Source: Triparma columacea (lineage: Eukaryota > Sar > Bolidophyceae > Parmales > Triparmaceae). From it: a DNA stretch of 64,000 bases. Below the pieces are notes generated by a model, which worked only from the letters and a program-made list of their open reading frames with translations, was not told the origin of the DNA and did no database searches. A program made the position numbers and the translations under genes. The stretch is from positions 1 to 64,000 of the forward strand of contig BRYA01000334.1 in assembly GCA_030267965.1 (NCBI GenBank), in the 5' to 3' direction. The number at the start of each line of letters is the position of its first letter. The stretch's first letter is position 1. Positions 40,861-50,821 of the stretch are shown here, in pieces.

Positions 40861-41361
40861 GTTTATTATGGTGGGATATATATCTGCACCTTTGTGAGGA
40901 TATGATTGGGACTGGGTGGTCGGAGTGGGTGCAAAGTGCAAGCAAAGGGCTCAAAAAAGCATAGACACGTCAGTATTCCAATTTAATAACGACAAGACTT
41001 GCAGTTGATGGCCCAAATGCTTTCAGTCTGGAATTCGATGAATCCGAAATGAAGGCCCCAGGAACGAACGAAATCATTTTGACTAGGGGGCCTCCCCGCC
41101 GTAGCAAGGACAGTCGGGTTTAAGACTAGGGGGGGGGGGGGGGGGGTTGNNNNNNNNNNNNNNNNNNNNNNNNNNNNNNNNNNNNNNNNNTCTCTCATTC
41201 TCATTCTCCTTCTCCCCCCCCCCCCCTCCTAAAACTTAAGATGGTATTTTCTTAACCACCATGCATCTTCGAAACAAAAGACATGACCGACCAAAGACCT
41301 GCTCAGGCAGTCAGGTGCTCGTGCCGCCGGATGCTCGAGACGTGCTCGTATCGTGCTAAGA
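40861..41361. other. Intergenic with poly-G, N gap and poly-C
   Basis: Contains a run of about 18 G ending at 41146, an assembly gap, and CT/C tracts to about 41226. No gene. Confidence 0.6.
41150..41190. other. Assembly gap (41 N)
   Basis: A run of N between a G homopolymer and a CT/C-rich tract, a typical failure point for sequencing through simple sequence. Confidence 0.95.
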
Positions 41362-42479
41362 TTAGACAGCGTTGGTTCCTTCCTTAAGCTCGACGTTTGA
41401 AGCTTTCCCAGCAGACCTCTTCTGCTGCTTCTTCCTGAGCAAAGCCCCGATGCCTACAACGCAAGCGAAGCCACCAGCAGACGCGCCAGCGATAGCCCCA
41501 GTGTTGTAGGACGTGCTGGGCGCGCCAGGGGTGGACAATTTAATGTTCCCAGGTTCTAAACCGTTCAACAAAATCTTAGATCCGCCGTTTTTCGTCTTGG
41601 CGCCCCACTGGTTCGTGGCAGAGTTCCACTGCATGTCGCCGTAGGCGAAGCACTTGCCGTCGGCATTCATTTGGTATGGAAGCCAGCAAGAATAGGCCCC
41701 TTGGTTCGCGTCCTTGCACCATTGCTGGGCGGGGAAGTTGTTGGAATTGCCTCCCAGCTTCTGGGCGCAATCACCGGGCCCAGACACGTCGAAAACATAG
41801 TCTCCGTTCTTGTTAGCGCACGTAACACGTTCGGCCCAGCCTACGGTGTTAGAGTCCGTGCAAGTGCTGGCAAAGTTGCAACACGGTGTGAAGGTGGATG
41901 AGGCCTTTATAGAGCCACCGCTGCACGATATGGAAGGAGGGGTCGTACCTCCATTGCCTGGGTGGGTAGGATTAGACGAGCAGGATCCAGTCCTATAAGA
42001 CAGGGGAGAAACAGGGACTCCGCTGCCCTTATCCCCATTCCATGAGCAGGAGATCTTTGGACAATTTTCCACGGTCGTGAATCCAGGAGGACAAGCATTG
42101 CTTTTCGACCTACAGGGGAGGGGCAAGGCAGAGCGATTGGTGGTGTTGGGGGTTATTAAATGTCAAAAGATCGGAGACCCCACGAGTGCGCGAGAAGGGT
42201 GGTGTCATAGGCTAAAAATACACATTGACATGGAGTCAACGGCGAGAACACCACACCAAGATCTGGCATATTTCATCTTATTAGAAGGAACGGGGGGTTA
42301 AAACGAGGTTTAACTTACCATCCGCTGCCGTAACTGCACTTTTTCGGTTTGGGTTTAGAGAACCAGCCGCCCATTGTTAGTATGAGAAGAGTGGGGTTGT
42401 CGGCCGTCGAAAAATTCAACGATTCATTGGTTCTGATTTGGATCTTTTGAAATAAATTCCTGAGTTGTTGGAGGTTCAT
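41362..42479 (-). CDS. Cys-rich type I membrane protein, family unknown
   Basis: The main exon is 42109-41362: a Cys-rich ectodomain (CPPGFTTVENCPKISC, FTPCCNFASTC, WCKDANQGAYSCW), one TM helix (TGAIAGASAGGFACVVGIGALL), then a basic cytosolic tail (RKKQQKR). The main frame lacks an ATG, and a good acceptor lies at 42110-42111. A donor (GGATG|GTAAG) near 42320 suggests an upstream exon from about 42479 or 42374 (ATG), whose reading would end KKCSYGSGW before SKSNACPPG. I could not confirm the frame of that exon to the base, and no signal peptide is obvious in it, so another 5' exon may exist. GxxxG-like small-residue packing in the helix hints at dimerisation. Function unknown. Confidence 0.6.
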
Positions 42480-42667
42480 TGCTTACGTAGTACGTGGAGT
42501 CGCTCCATTGGTATTGTTAGCCAGCCTCCTCTCAGTCCTCCCTCATGAGGTCTACGAGGAATGCACCAAGAACGCGCTCAACGCCAATCAGAATTGAGAA
42601 GAAAAAAACTCTTTTTTTTTCCCAAATGGTTATTTTTCTCGCAAGTGGCCAAGGCCAAGGGGTCCTT

Positions 42668-44296
42668 TCACCAACCAAGTAGACTCTCGTACCATGATTT
42701 GGCCTCTTTGCCCTTCCCCGTCTTCTTCTTCTTTGACTTCTCTAATTTCTGACTCATGTTCTCCAATGCTTTCAGAATGTCATCCTGGCTTGATGCCGCT
42801 TTCCTCTCTGATTTTATCTTGGCTTCAAGGGCTGCCACTTGCTTGTGCACGTCGTGCTGGTCTGCCGGGGGATCGGCGGAGCATTGTCCCTCACCATTCT
42901 GAAGGCAAACTCCGGCGCCAACGTCCTCGGGGTGCAACTTGAGAACAGCAAATTCTGCTTTTGGCATCATCTCTATTGAATTCCGGTCGTTGTAGAGATG
43001 GGACTTCCCCATCTCAATAATGTCAAATCCCATGATGTCCTTGAAGTAGTGAGGGATCTCATCGGCTCGGAAGTGATAGGGCATAGGGTTTTTGGACAGA
43101 TCCACAAATATGCCGTTTGGTATCTTGAGCTCGTCCTTTGCAATACCGTCTAGAAATTCAATAATGTTCCCCCAGTGGTCCATGTCCACACCAAATCCTT
43201 GCGAAATTTCCTTCTTGTTTGCCCACAAACCCTTCTTGGGGCTTTTAAGCATATTTTGAATCACGTGCTGAAGAGCTCGGAAAACAGCGATCACGTTCAA
43301 CTCGGACATTTCCTTCTGCGCCTCCTCAGATGCGGTGTCTGGCCTGAAACTTTCTTCGTCCGCACTCATGCCCTTGAAAATGAAAACGCCATTTGGTTTG
43401 AGAAGGCTCTTGATGCGCTCGCTGAAGAGCTGCGAGATGCTCTCCTTGATGAGAGGTTCTTCTTCGAGATATGGTGCCATTGAGTGGAAGACAGCCCTGT
43501 CAATAACGACGTCGTAACTATGGTTTGTGAGGAAGGACGACTCTCCCACCAGAATATCGTCTTGTAGGAAGTGAACATTTACGCCCTCTTTCTTCGCATA
43601 TTCGCTTGCGACCAAAAGCTCAGCCAAGCCAACATCGGTCCCGGTCACATCGTACCCCAGCTTGGCTATGGCCACGGCCTGCAAGCCCATTTCCGTGCCA
43701 ATGTCCAAGACCCTCGCCCCCTTGGGAATGTTGTTCCTCTCAAAGAACCCGAGGTAGTCTCGGTCGATTTCGTGGCTCTCCCAAGCCCTCTGCTCATGGC
43801 TCTGAACATCCCCTGACATGCCCTTAGCCCTTTTATAATTTTTATGGGCCCACTTGGAGTTCTGAAAATCCACGTAAAGAGAGACGTAAGCTGCTTCCGG
43901 CGTCAGCTCTTCATCCGAAAGCAGCAAGCGATCGATGATGCTTCCGAGGTCATCAAGTTGGTGTTTCGACTTTGTCGGCGCCACCTTCTGAATAACGTCT
44001 TTGTCAACCCTCGCGCGCTCCTTCGTGAAATGAGGCATGTTCTTCTTGAACCAACTCCACACCTCCTCGTCATCCTGCAACTCCTTCCATAGGTCAGGGT
44101 ACTCCCTTATGATGAGGGGGACTGGAACAACATGGGACTGCACCCTGTTCATAATTTCACCAATGCGCGGGTGTCTCCTGAGGATCTCCTTAGGGTCCAA
44201 GTCAACGACGTCGTGGATGTCATCTTGAGTAGCTCCAACGAGAACATGGTGGGTGAGCATTAGGAGGGCTACAGTCACCCGAAAGGCTCTCATCAT
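42668..44296 (-). CDS. Secretory-pathway class I SAM-dependent methyltransferase
   Basis: 542 residues, single exon; a second ATG follows immediately. A signal peptide (FRVTVALLMLTHHVLVGA) is unusual for a class I methyltransferase. An N-terminal helical region (about 25-160) precedes the Rossmann domain: motif I VLDIGTEMGLQAVAIAKLGY (about residue 195-215), motif II GTDVG, then FLQDDI and YDVVIDRAVFHSM. The C-terminal 70 residues form a Lys/Glu-rich coiled-coil-like tail (ALEAKIKSERKAA, SQKLEKSKKKK). The acceptor substrate cannot be read from the sequence. It lies in the run of lumenal or membrane oxygenases and the glycosyltransferase fusion, so it might methylate the same glycan or protein product; that is inference. 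Confidence 0.85.
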   Translation of the reverse strand: MMRAFRVTVALLMLTHHVLVGATQDDIHDVVDLDPKEILRRHPRIGEIMNRVQSHVVPVPLIIREYPDLWKELQDDEEVWSWFKKNMPHFTKERARVDKDVIQKVAPTKSKHQLDDLGSIIDRLLLSDEELTPEAAYVSLYVDFQNSKWAHKNYKRAKGMSGDVQSHEQRAWESHEIDRDYLGFFERNNIPKGARVLDIGTEMGLQAVAIAKLGYDVTGTDVGLAELLVASEYAKKEGVNVHFLQDDILVGESSFLTNHSYDVVIDRAVFHSMAPYLEEEPLIKESISQLFSERIKSLLKPNGVFIFKGMSADEESFRPDTASEEAQKEMSELNVIAVFRALQHVIQNMLKSPKKGLWANKKEISQGFGVDMDHWGNIIEFLDGIAKDELKIPNGIFVDLSKNPMPYHFRADEIPHYFKDIMGFDIIEMGKSHLYNDRNSIEMMPKAEFAVLKLHPEDVGAGVCLQNGEGQCSADPPADQHDVHKQVAALEAKIKSERKAASSQDDILKALENMSQKLEKSKKKKTGKGKEAKSWYESLLGW

Positions 44297-44956
44297 CTTT
44301 ACTGTTTGGGTGGGTTTTTTACTGTGTTAGTAAAGCCATGGACAGGACGAGGTTAAGGTTGATGATAGAGAGGGGAGGAGTGCCTTGAATGGCTTTTTTA
44401 GGCTTCCTACGCGCAAAATTACGACCTTGAGTTTTCATGAGCTCTTGAATAACACACAACGTAATCAGAAACAGGCAAACAAAAAAAAGAATGAGAGGAT
44501 CTCACGGTGAAAGCGGTTAGTTGGATTTGTTGTTGGTTATGATTTCAGGTGACCTAATCGATAAGACTATGGTGGACGTAATAACGGCAGAAGATATAAA
44601 CTTAAGATCATATCCGAGGACGGTCGCGGGTCTTTATTTTCATACCTTTGGCGTTTTGGCCAGATAGGTCCCTAGATCTTGGTCCCACAGTCTCCCCCTG
44701 TTCCTTTTTCCCTGTTGTTCTATTCCCTGTCCCCTTTCTTGATGCTCCTCCTTAACCTCCCTCTCTTCGGATCTCTCCCTTTTTGACTGACTGACTGACT
44801 GACTTTCTCCTCCTCCTTTTGGATTTTGGTTCCCCTCCCTCCCCCTCCATCTCGGTCTTAGGACTTGCCTACTTTCCCTAATAACTCTTTAATTTACGCG
44901 TCTTTCTAAGATCTGAGGGTATCTGAGGCCTCTTCAGGTCTTCAGGCTGGTAATTT
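44297..44956. other. Divergent intergenic, 660 bp
   Basis: Between the methyltransferase (leftward) and the membrane oxygenase (rightward). It contains a short (CTGA)n run at about 44785-44805 and long pyrimidine-rich stretches (44690-44860). No gene seen. Confidence 0.5.
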
Positions 44957-46251
44957 ATGGGGTTTTGGGTTTTTAGGTGTTGTGGTGGCGACACAATTTT
45001 TGTCCTCGTCCCTTTCGTTGGTTACACGAGACTACAAGAGGTTGCGGTCGCAGTGACTTTCGTGCTGTTGGTTTTGACCTCCCTGGTTTTTCTCTTCACC
45101 AGGAAGAGTCTCGTCAAGGGGGTGGGCAGGGGTGTTGGCAGGGGAGGTTTTGCAGTTGCGCTGTTCCTTTGCATTTTTTCTGTTGGCTTAGGTAGGAGCA
45201 AATCGTATTTTCTTTATGCGCTTCAGAGCTTGGACGCTTCAGTGATTTATCCCCAGGCCCTCATTGAGGGTAGGCTTCACTTTATGGAGGAGGGTGTGGG
45301 TGGGGGGGGGGGGAGAATAAGGCCCGCTTCGGTCAAGGTCCTCGAAAGGGAAGAAGTGAACGAGGTTGCTGACTTGGTCCTTTCGAAATGGGACAAGTTC
45401 CTGCACATTGACCACTTGGCATATGGGCTTCCATTCTTCACGTATGGGCCCTACTGGGGATACCACGAGTTCGGCCGTAACTTCAACCACAGGGTGGGCA
45501 CGGAGAGGCCTAGGCACGAAACGAAGCTCAGCTCGACCTATACAACGTACCAAGATGCGCTAGACCTTACTAGGGATGAAATGAAGGAGGAGTTGGGTTG
45601 GTTTTATGATAGGGTCGTCGAGAGTTTAAAGGAGGTGCTGGGGGCTGAGCGCGTTCACTTCCTCCCCGGCAATGTCGGCCTTCCAGGATTTCACATAATC
45701 CCTTCCCATTTGGCTTGGACGTTCCCAATCTTTAGGTTTCACAGCGATGAAACTTTTGACCTCATCGTTGACTACGTTCTCGGAGCCAAGGGCACTACAG
45801 AATTGAACCCAGACTCCTGTGTAGGGGAGAGTCGCATAAGTTTCACGCTGCCGATCGCCATGCCTGACGAGAGAAGCGGGCTTAATTATGTCGACTTTTC
45901 GACTGACGAGAAGGGGACGGACTGCAGAAGGGAAGCAGAGAAAGAGTACGGGGGAGGGAACGAATGGAAATGTCACTTGAAGACGAGAGAAATTTATAGG
46001 TGAGCATGTAGCATGGGGGGGCCTTGACGGTGGAAAAAGCACCGTAAGATAACCTCGTTCACTAACGCTCGTCTCCTCATGTTCCCTCTTTATCCCATAG
46101 CGAGGGGGTAATGGTTGTGCACTCAGGGAAACTCCTCCACAGTATTGGAGAATGGAGCTACAATAGATACGACAGAAACAGAGTTACCATGCAAGGTTTT
46201 GGGTTCAAGTGTGAGCAGGGAGGTGAAGACATTTGGTATGTCTACTGGTGA
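44957..46251 (+). CDS. Membrane-anchored 2OG-Fe(II) oxygenase-like protein
   Basis: Exons 44957-45999 and 46101-46251 join in phase 2; 397 residues. Two hydrophobic segments lie at the N-terminus (about 13-50 and 63-78). The catalytic part shows FRFHSDETFDLIVDY (HxD), then SRISFTLPIAMP. The second exon supplies the distal histidine and the 2OG-binding arginine: VVHSGKLLHSIGEW and RNRVTMQGFGFKC. The short second exon is therefore essential. The layout fits a prolyl-hydroxylase-like double-stranded beta-helix oxygenase; the substrate is unknown. The ATG at 44957 is preceded by no better start, but a later one is possible. It ends 44 bp from the stop codon of the opposing Sec8-like gene. Confidence 0.75.
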
Positions 46252-46295
46252 CCTTATTAATAATCGCGCGCCTCCTCAGCTTATTTTTTCCAAAT

Positions 46296-49200
46296 TCAAA
46301 GTTTTTTGTTGGCGATGATCCACTCCTTTTCCGCCGCTCCTATTCCTTGCATCCTCCTCCCCTTGACGGCCTTTTCAAAATCTTCCGCCTCGCCGTGCTC
46401 CTTGAACATCTCGAAAAGCTGCTGGCAACCCGACAAAATATCCTCCCTGCCATCATTGGCGGCCCCGATTCCGGCGCATGCGTTGCGAAATTCTCGAACG
46501 GAGGTCAACAGGCAATCTATCCCGTGGTCTGAAACCTGAGGTAAGGGAGGGGAGGAGGGGAGGGGGGGGGAGGGGGGGGGGGGGGTCAGGGGGTGAAGAG
46601 ATAATGGGGTCAATCCACCGCCCGCTTGGCACCTATTCCACCCCCCACCCAGAGAGCCATTGCTTGGGGCCAAAAAACTCACCTTTTTCTCCATGAACCT
46701 GAAGCTCCTCAGCAGCGTCTTCGCCAGGAGAACCTCAAGGCCTCCGAATGTCCACCTCTCAAACTTCCCCCCCGCAACTCCCCCTACTATCTCGCTCCCT
46801 CTAAATAGCCAGTCGCATAGGTCCGCTACCTTGTCAACCCTCGCTACGGCATCCCCCTTACCCCCTTCCCCGAAAAGCCCCATGTCCCTGCTCAGCCCGC
46901 CCGTGTGCTTGAATACCGCGCACCTGACCTCGACCCTGACGAGCTTGGCTAGGTTCTTCCCCAGTGTTAGCAGTGTCCCGATGGTATTGTGGATCCCCTT
47001 GACGGCACCAACGTGTGACTTGTTATCACGCTCGACCTGCCTGACCTTACCGGACAGAGAGCCGGCGAGGATTAGGAGGCCGTGGGATAGAGCGGCTATG
47101 TTGGCGAGGCCGGTGAAGTCCACGACAGTTACCTTGGACCCCCAACCCCAGTCGTCGGAGTTGAACATCCTCTTTAGAAGCTCGAGCTCGTCCTCCTAAG
47201 AAAGCGACCAAGACGAGAGGGCAATGAAACGAACATAGTGCGCGGGGGTGGGGGGGGGTGAGGTTGGCTTACATGTTATTTGGAAATGTTCATCAAACTT
47301 TCTCCCAGGTGTTCCCTCCCCTAAACCCTTCTCACCTCTTCCTCGTCAGCCCTTTCCTCCTCCGTCGTCGTCGTCCTTCCAAGTTTCGGTTTCTCCTGTA
47401 TTCCCCTCGGTTCCCCCTGGTTCTCCAGCAGCATCCCCTCTCCCCTGTCCCTAATCCTCCCTCCCCCTTTCCCCCCTCCCCCGATGTACGACGAGAGCAT
47501 CTTCTCGAACCCACCCTGTCTCCCTAGCTCCCTCCCGTAGGGGTTCCTGTCCCCCTCCTCGTTAACGTCCCCCCCTAGCAGCCCGATCGCCGTTCTCTCC
47601 CCCGCCACCGCAGCAGCCCTGGCCTTTGCCCTCGATAGGAACGTTAAAACAGAGTGCTCAAGTACCTCGAGGACCGAACCGAACGCCTCCCCGTCTACAG
47701 GGACGAGGGAAAGAGCCTCAAACAGCGGTGCCGCCCTATCAATGAGGCACCTGCATGCCTCAGTAACGTCGGGGACCAAAACGTCCTGAAGTGTGTTGGA
47801 CTTGTACTTTGGCTCAAAGGCGTCGACCCTCTCAAGGCTCGCAGTTACACCGTCAACGGCGGAAGCCTGGAGGAGGGGTAACAACCTCCTCTCAACAACA
47901 CCGTCAAGGTACCTTAGTGCCCTCCCCGCAATCTCCCCCTTGTCTTCATCCCCTGTGCCCCAAGTAAGGCTACCAAGTATACCCTCCATAACCCCGCACC
48001 ACCTCGCTACGTGTTTCCTCAAAGCTAACGCGTGCTTAACATCAGGTCCACCTCCCCCCCTCTCGAACAGCGCTTCCTTAGCGAACGCCGTGTACGTCAT
48101 TGAGCGTACCTTATCACCGGTGCCTAGACTTTCTAGGGAGGAGTGCTTAGAGGTACGGAGATGACCTTTTAGGAGAGAACTTCGGCGACGACGGGATGAT
48201 GGTAAGCCGGGATACGAACGATCGTCTAACGACACAGAGGGCTCTCCGGAGGACGAGGCTTGAACATCGAGGGAGGTGAAGACACCGAGCTGAAATACCT
48301 TTGAACCCCCACCTTTCCTATCCTTTCTCCTCTCCCTGCTGTCGGAGGTAGGAACCTGGAAACTGCTTCTCCTCTCTTTGCCAGCATCGGATGGGGTGTT
48401 GCTAGAATTCTCCTCACCAGGTACGTCCTCACCCAAGCATGCTCTGATAAGATTCTCAATCTGCTCATCCAGGTGGGGGGGGGGTGGGGGGGAAGAGATA
48501 GGGTTGTCGTTTTAGTTCATTCTAGATTGTGTGTCCTTGTTTGTTCAATAATGTTCCAAAGGTCCCTCATCAACCCTTCCTCTCCCCCCTCTCTCACCTC
48601 AACCTGCATATCCCCAATAACATTCTCAAGTACCTCCTTCAATTTCCTTTCCCCCCTAATCCTTTCCTCCCCTTCCTCCTCCTCCCTCCACTTTCCTGCT
48701 CTGATTATCTGTATCATATAACTAGTCCTTCTACCGGTATCAATAAAGTCGTTACAAACCCGAAAAAAATGGCCTCTAAATATACGAATATCATCCCCCC
48801 CTTTTCCCCCTATAGCTCTCTCCGTAATAACCTTTGCTAAAGTAACGACACGTTGATTACCCTCTAGAGCTTTAATTTCAACGGAACTTGAGGAGAGGAA
48901 GTTAGGACGTATATCGTCGACTCGGTTTAGGGTTAGCATACTGTCTACTAACACTTTTAAACCATGAGCTGCATCTACATAACATGGGCCTTTCGGGAGA
49001 GAGGTGGTGGTGGATATGGAAGGTGGGAGGGGAAGGAGACAACGTGACTCTGAGAGAAGGGTTGTTGGGGAGGATAGGAATGAGGGTGGGAGGACACTGC
49101 CGTAGAAATTTGAGGCAGGGACGGAGGAGGTGGTGGGGGGGAACTTGCTGTAGGGGGGGGATGAGGGTTAGAGAAAATTTGAAGCGGTCTACACTGAGGG

Positions 49201-50446
49201 GCAGAGTGCAGATAGATCTAGAACCTTTTCACGTTGTTCGTGGGGTGTGTGTGTGTTGCAAACACATTGCCTTTGCTAAAATCTCTCACCTGCCATAGTT
49301 GTTATTCCTCCCCATCTCCTCGAGTTCGTTAGTATCGTCCGTCCCTCCGCTCCCCTCGCTCGTGTCCCCGCTGTCATCGCTAGATCCCGTCCCGCTATCC
49401 TCGCTTCCCTCCTCCTCTTCTTCCCCTCCCCTATTCCTCCCCCTCCTTCCCCCTCTCCTTCGCAGACGACGACGACCACCGTGGGATCGAGACCTCTCAC
49501 GAGCCCGACGCACGTTCCCTGTAATCCCACCGGTCCGCAAGAAAACTACGTCCAGAACAGCACTACCAGCCCTCTCCTCCGCAGCTTGTTTACATCCCAT
49601 TAACCCCTCAGTAACAGACTGCAGGGAAGTAACGTTTGATAGTGATGGACTGAATAGTAGGTTCAAGGAGGTCGTTAGGTGTGATACGGAAGCGAAGATA
49701 CGGTGGGAGGATAGGAGGGTTTTGAAGGTTGATTCAGAGGTACGGAGGAACTGGAGGGAGGTTATTATTTTTAGGACGGATTCACACTCGGACTTCTTGT
49801 AGTATAGATCCTTGAGAGTTGAAGACCTGGAGGGGGAGGATGGGCCTTCTTCGTCGTCGGAGGACGGGTTATCGTCGTCGGAGGAGGAGGAGACTGAGGT
49901 GGAACCTAGACTTGAGACTACCTTGTTTTTTACGTTCTGCACCTCCTCCCTCATCCTTCTGACCTCCTCCAAACTTGTCTCAAACTTCCTGCTTACTTCT
50001 CCTATTCCCACTACTGCTGAGTTTAGCGATGAGTAGTGTGTTGATGTGATGTAGCTGATTGCGTCTGATATTAGTTGTTGTTGTTTTTTCAAAGATTTGT
50101 ATGATGGATTTTGTGTGAGTGAATTTGCATCATAAGGAGAATCAACAGCATCATTGGTAGCACCAACGACGTCAGTAGCAGCACTTGACGTAGATAGTAC
50201 ATCAATAACGTGACTTAATGTCTTAAATTTGGAAGGATCAGGTTCAAAGAAACAGGGATTTATTGTCCCAAGTTGCTCTTTGATTTCAACAAGTTTGGCG
50301 TTTGTTTCTGCATCTGTTGTGTTTGTTGTTGCGATAGTTGCATTTGTTGTTGAAATAGTGTCAATATGTCCTAAAATAGGCTGTTTATTGGATATTGATT
50401 GAGGATTAGAAAAGTTAGCGGAGGAAGGTCTCTCCATTTCTGACAT
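46296..50446 (-). CDS. Exocyst complex component Sec8-like
   Basis: Exons on the minus strand: 50446-49290, 49147-about 48519, about 48463-47336, 47195-46683, 46535-46296; most phases agree. The N-terminal coiled-coil part reads THYSSLNSAVVGIGEVSRKF, then EEVRRMREEVQNVKNKV, and further on SECESVLKIITSLQFLR and SSHRIFASVSHLTTSLNLL, the layout of Sec8/EXOC4 (tethering of secretory vesicles to the plasma membrane). A low-complexity acidic/Arg linker follows. Later exons include GPCYVDAAHGLKVLVDSML, KYKSNTLQDVLVPDVTEACR and WGWGSKVTVVDFTGLANIA, in helical-rod-like sequence. The splice between exons 2 and 3 is not canonical: there is no GT on this strand over 48493-48569. The family assignment rests on pattern and length, so moderate certainty. 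Confidence 0.7.
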
Positions 50447-50821
50447 TTAAAACGCTTTTCAAACACTTTTAGGACGTATTTATGGGATTTATGCTAATAT
50501 ACAATGTGGAGACTTCTCAAATTGCTAATTTGATGCGCTGAAATGGCTTTGCAAATCTGAAGGATTGTGAAGGATTTGGGGGGTGAAGATTTTCCGGAAG
50601 ACAAGGATATTTGGATTATTTGAGAAGGATTTGAGAAGGATCCCTTCGTTTGCCCTTCTTTTGAGAAGGATCTTTTTGTTTGCCCTTCGTTTGCCCTTCT
50701 TTTTTCCTTCGTTTGACCATTGTGTTTGCCCTAGGATCCAAGTCAAATCCTTTCCCATCTTCGACCATCCCATTTTTTTGCCACTTTTTGTCTATCAGAA
50801 AATAAAAAATCAACACACAAT
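50447..50821. other. Divergent intergenic with GAAGGATTTGAG-type repeats
   Basis: Promoter region between the Sec8-like and Lnt-like genes. At 50560-50715 short imperfect repeats recur (GGATTTGAGAAGGATC; CTTCGTTTGCCC three times). Confidence 0.6.
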
